Below are positions 54,349 through 56,947 of a stretch of DNA of 56,947 bases, in pieces. The position numbers and the translations under genes are program-made. Location: NCBI GenBank assembly GCA_021890795.1, contig JAKKUO010000010.1, positions 1-56,947 on the forward strand, given 5' to 3'. This DNA comes from Bacillota bacterium. GTDB taxonomy: Bacteria; Bacillota; Sulfobacillia; Symbiobacteriales; ZC4RG38. The notes beneath the pieces were generated by a model, which worked only from the letters and a program-made list of their open reading frames with translations, did not search any database and was not told where the DNA came from. How positions within the stretch are numbered: the first letter of the stretch is position 1; each line of letters begins with the position of its first letter.

Positions 54349-55748
54349 CCGGCCTTCGCCTCCCCGCGGACCCGCTGCCCCTCCCTCAGGTTGCGGAGGG
54401 CGCTGAGGGGGCCGACCACCACCTCGTCCCCCGGGTTGAGCCCCTCGGTGATCTCCACCTGGGTCCGGGTCCGGAGGCCGGCGCGGACCTCGACCCGGGT
54501 CGCCTTGCCGTCCCGGACCACCCAGACGTACCACCGGTCCTCTCCTTCCGACAGCAGGGCCTCCAGGGGAAGGGCCAGGACACCGGTGCGGGTGTCGGCG
54601 ATGATCTCCGCGTCCACGTTCATGTTGGGCCGGAGCTTGCCCCGTGCGTCCACCTCCACCTCCACCGGGTAGACGGTGCTGGTGCCGGTCTCGCTCCGCA
54701 CCCCCTGGGGGTCGATGCGGGTGACGACCCCCTCGAACCGCTCCTCCGGGTAGGCCGGGGTGGTGAGGACCGCCTTCTGGCCCACCTGCACCTTGCCAAT
54801 CTCCATCTCGTCCACCCGGACCAGGGCCTTCAGCTTCTCGGTCCCCGCCACCACCGCGATCAGGGCGCCGGGGGTGATCGGCTGGCCGTCCTTGACCTCT
54901 ACCCGGAGCACCGTGCCGTCTACGGGGCTGCGGAACTGGGCCTTCTCCAGGTCTTCCCGGGCCTTTTGGAGGGCTGCCTCCGCGGCGGCCACCTGGGCCT
55001 CCGCGGCCCGAATCTGCTCCGGCAGCACCTCTGCGGAGCGGGCGGCCAGGCGAGCCTCAGCAAGGCGCGCCTCCGCGCTTCTCACCTGCAGCCGGGCCTC
55101 CAGGATCTGGGGCGATCCCTCGGGGTCGAGGGCGGCCAGTTCCGCCTCCGCGGACCGCACCTGATGCAGGGCCGCCTCCAGCTCCTCCGGGGTCACCTGC
55201 CCCCGGCTGAGCCCCGCCCGGGCCTGCTCCAGGGCTGCCCGGGCCTGGGCCAGCCGGGCCTGGGCCGCCTGCCGCTGGGTCGCCAGGGTGGCCTGCACCT
55301 GGGCCAGGTGGGCCTGGGCCTGCTCCAGGGCCACCTCAGCGGCCGCCACCTGCTGCTGGGCCTGCTCCGGGCTCAACTCGGCCTTGCGCCGGAGCTCCGC
55401 CAACTGGGCCCGGGCGCTCAGAAGGTTGGACTCCGCCTGGGCCACCGCCAGCTCCAGCTCCCGGGTATCGGCCCGGGCCAGCACCTGCCCGGCCCGGACC
55501 CGGTCGCCGACCTCGACAGCCAGGGAGATGGAGGCAGCCTGGATGGGGGACCGGATTTCGTACTCCTTCGCTACCGCCAGGGTCGCGGGGGCGAGCACCG
55601 TCACCTGCAGGTCCTGAGGCTCCAGAACCTGGGTCCGGACGGCCACGGCCTCCCCGCCGCCAGCCAGCCGCCGGTAGTTGGCCCACCCCAGCACCAAGAC
55701 CAACACCGCGATGCCTGCGCCGATGAGCCACTTCTGTTTCGCCGCCAA
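54345..55748 (-). CDS. MacA/HlyD-type periplasmic adaptor
   Basis: 467 residues. An N-terminal membrane anchor ([17 protein letters not shown]), then a lipoyl half-motif, then a coiled coil of ~150 residues (about 95-260) very rich in Ala, Gln and Glu heptads, the second lipoyl half ([23 protein letters not shown]), a beta-barrel and a membrane-proximal domain. The coiled coil is long for a Firmicute adaptor. Translation starts at a TTG three bases after the Yip1 stop. Couples MacB to a partner outside the membrane; whether this organism has an outer layer for it to reach is unknown. Confidence 0.92.
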   Translation of the reverse strand: MAAKQKWLIGAGIAVLVLVLGWANYRRLAGGGEAVAVRTQVLEPQDLQVTVLAPATLAVAKEYEIRSPIQAASISLAVEVGDRVRAGQVLARADTRELELAVAQAESNLLSARAQLAELRRKAELSPEQAQQQVAAAEVALEQAQAHLAQVQATLATQRQAAQARLAQARAALEQARAGLSRGQVTPEELEAALHQVRSAEAELAALDPEGSPQILEARLQVRSAEARLAEARLAARSAEVLPEQIRAAEAQVAAAEAALQKAREDLEKAQFRSPVDGTVLRVEVKDGQPITPGALIAVVAGTEKLKALVRVDEMEIGKVQVGQKAVLTTPAYPEERFEGVVTRIDPQGVRSETGTSTVYPVEVEVDARGKLRPNMNVDAEIIADTRTGVLALPLEALLSEGEDRWYVWVVRDGKATRVEVRAGLRTRTQVEITEGLNPGDEVVVGPLSALRNLREGQRVRGEAKAG

Positions 55749-55751
55749 CGC

Positions 55752-56486
55752 CTAACCCCCCAGCCCGGCAACGCCCCCGCCCAGGGCGGCGACGCCCGCA
55801 GAGGTCAGGGCCCGCACCACGAAGAAGAACACCCCAACCCAGGCCGCCCGGGCCGGCGGCATCCGGTGGATGGCCGCATAGCCGAGCACAACCAGGACAA
55901 GGCTCCAGATCCCGAAGAGATCAAAGGCCCGCAGCAGCCCGAAGAGCGCCCCGCTGGCTTCGGGGACCAGGACGCCGAGGTGAAAGCCGATTTGCTGCAT
56001 CTGCTCAAGAGAGGTTGCGCTCAGGGTGAGGGGCGCCCCCAGGAGCGTGGAGAGAACCGCCGGCATCGCGGCGTAGCCGGCGACGCTGAAGTATTGCTTG
56101 AATCGACCGGCCTCGCCGGTGAAGCTGCCGAAGAACATCATGAGCAGGGCATAGTACAGGCCGCCAATCCAGGGCTGGAGGAGGGAGAGCAGGGCGGTGC
56201 CCAGCACGATGTAGGGCATCATGGCCCGGACCGCTTCGAGCTGCTCCGCCGGGGCGTCAGCGCCCTGCACCTGTTGCAGGGCCGCGGCCACGAAGTCGTC
56301 CATCTTGAGGAGGACTACCCCCACCACGGCCACGGCGTACGCCAGCATCCAAATCAGATAGGGTGGCAACACCGCCGGGTCCTCGGCGGCCTCGGCCATG
56401 GCCTTTCCAGGGGAGACCAGGACCCGGAACAGGCGGGACCAGGCCCCTCCGGGCCGGCCAGCCTGCAGATCCGCTGCGTCCGCCAT
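55752..56486 (-). CDS. Yip1-family membrane protein
   Basis: 244 residues with five or six membrane segments. The N-terminal WSRLFRVLVSPGKAMAEAAEDPA is the typical entry to bacterial Yip1 domains (an amphipathic helix, then FxxPxxAM), and the TGEAGRFKQYFSVAGYAAMPAVLSTLLG block is the family core. The molecular function of bacterial Yip1 proteins is not known. It heads the operon with the MacAB genes; ATG supported by GGGAGA 8 bases upstream. Confidence 0.85.
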   Translation of the reverse strand: MADAADLQAGRPGGAWSRLFRVLVSPGKAMAEAAEDPAVLPPYLIWMLAYAVAVVGVVLLKMDDFVAAALQQVQGADAPAEQLEAVRAMMPYIVLGTALLSLLQPWIGGLYYALLMMFFGSFTGEAGRFKQYFSVAGYAAMPAVLSTLLGAPLTLSATSLEQMQQIGFHLGVLVPEASGALFGLLRAFDLFGIWSLVLVVLGYAAIHRMPPARAAWVGVFFFVVRALTSAGVAALGGGVAGLGG

Positions 56487-56768
56487 TCTGTCATCTCCCT
56501 TCTTCCGCCGGTCTGTGCTTTGCCTTCGCCGGCCTGCAGACCCGGACGGGGGAAATGCCCGCTAGCCCTGGCGGCATCCACCCCGCATCCGGACACAACA
56601 TCCAACAGACTAGACTCGGCTGGCGCCGCAAAGGTTCGGCAGGCGATCCCCAGCGCCGCCGCCATGAATCCGAGCCGGACTCCGGACGGGGCTCTGGCTC
56701 GGGTTCCGACTCGGCTGGCGGTCCCGGGCCCTGCGGGTCGCCTCCCAGGTTTTGCTTCTGCTATCGGC

Positions 56769-56798
56769 ATGATATCACACCGATATCGGAGGGATCAA
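56769..56798 (-). promoter_or_regulatory. Promoter of the Yip1-MacAB operon with palindromes
   Basis: On the minus strand TTGATC (56793-56798), an 18-base spacer and TATCAT (56769-56774). The palindrome CCGATATCGG (56780-56789) fills the spacer and TGATATCA (56770-56777) covers the -10, an arrangement typical of a repressed promoter. The leader is about 275 bases and holds no clear gene. Confidence 0.6.
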
Positions 56799-56895
56799 TC
56801 ACCAGAAAGGGGCGAAGGGGCCGAAACGGGCGATAGCCCTCCGACCGCTCATGGGCCGGCTGCTCTTCAGACAAGACAAGGCCCGGGGTCGGACA

Positions 56896-56947
56896 ATCGA
56901 GTAGGAGGGGGTGGCTAACCCCCGTCCTCTCACACCACCGGACATGC
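56896..56947 (-). mobile_element. 3' end of a group II intron (domains V end and VI)
   Basis: On the minus strand the right edge reads ATGTCCGG (end of the domain V hairpin), then a domain VI hairpin: GAG-AGGA-C-GGGGG pairs with CCCCC-UCCU-A-CUC. The unpaired A at 56902 is the expected branch point, 7 bases before a terminal AU at 56896-56897. The rest of the intron, with any reverse transcriptase, lies beyond the window. Whether the element is intact cannot be seen. Confidence 0.72.

Noticed and set aside
56354-56770. A 138-codon leftward frame starting at the Yip1 promoter
   Set aside because: It overlaps the Yip1 gene in another frame, begins at the -10 element and shows no family features.

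Overview
The window reads as chromosomal DNA of a high-GC (roughly 70% by eye) Firmicute-type bacterium of the Symbiobacterium/Thermaerobacter kind. The evidence is a perfect CIRCE element before groESL, an HPr with both His15 and a Firmicute-style Ser46, a PRD-domain PTS regulator, strong GGAGG-type ribosome sites with many GTG and TTG starts, a YkvI-type membrane protein, and sigma-70-like TTGxxx/TATAAT promoters. The genus is an inference; no rRNA is present. Nearly all genes lie on the minus strand. Only leuC-leuD-ferredoxin and the ykvI-like gene run rightward.

Layout. 1-3.9 kb: a LysR regulator divergent from leuCD and a 7Fe-type ferredoxin, with a textbook LysR box between them. 3.9-10.2 kb (leftward): argH-carA-carB. 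10.2-20.6 kb (leftward): a PRD regulator followed by a long PTS catabolic operon: galactitol-type IIA-IIB-IIC, an Ldh2-family dehydrogenase, a zinc alcohol dehydrogenase, an SDR, a small IIB-like protein, a KDPG-type aldolase, HPr and Enzyme I. 20.7-27.2 kb (leftward): argC-argA-argJ-argB-argD-argG. The argC and argH promoters share the same -35/-10 layout and the same palindromic ARG box, so the two operons form one regulon. It covers most of arginine synthesis plus carbamoyl phosphate; argF is not in the window.

27.3-31 kb: a membrane protein, groES-groEL with CIRCE and promoter, and another membrane protein. 31-36.3 kb: a molybdenum cofactor cluster (moaC, moaA with an unusual leader, MoeA fused to a periplasmic-binding-like domain, and a second MoeA). 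36.3-40.5 kb: YkvI-like protein, 3-hydroxyacyl-CoA dehydrogenase, DoxX-like protein and thiolase. 40.5-44.3 kb: a less GC-rich patch with a tight cluster of DnaA-box-like 9-mers and an ABC exporter resembling lactococcin-972-type bacteriocin/immunity transporters.

44.4-49.7 kb: guaB, then an oligopeptide ABC system (dppA-B-C order, no ATPase genes). 49.9-56.5 kb: a five-gene operon of a Yip1-family membrane protein, a MacA-like adaptor, MacB-type ATPase and permease, and a secreted protein of eight carboxypeptidase-regulatory-like repeats. The last ~50 bp carry the 3' end of a leftward group II intron, with a recognisable domain VI and bulged branch-point A.

Most genes are ordinary housekeeping or biosynthesis. 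The most promising novelties are the self-contained PTS operon with its own phosphotransfer chain and an undescribed small IIB-like protein, the DnaA-box cluster far from any replication gene, the MacAB/repeat-protein operon, and the moaA leader.
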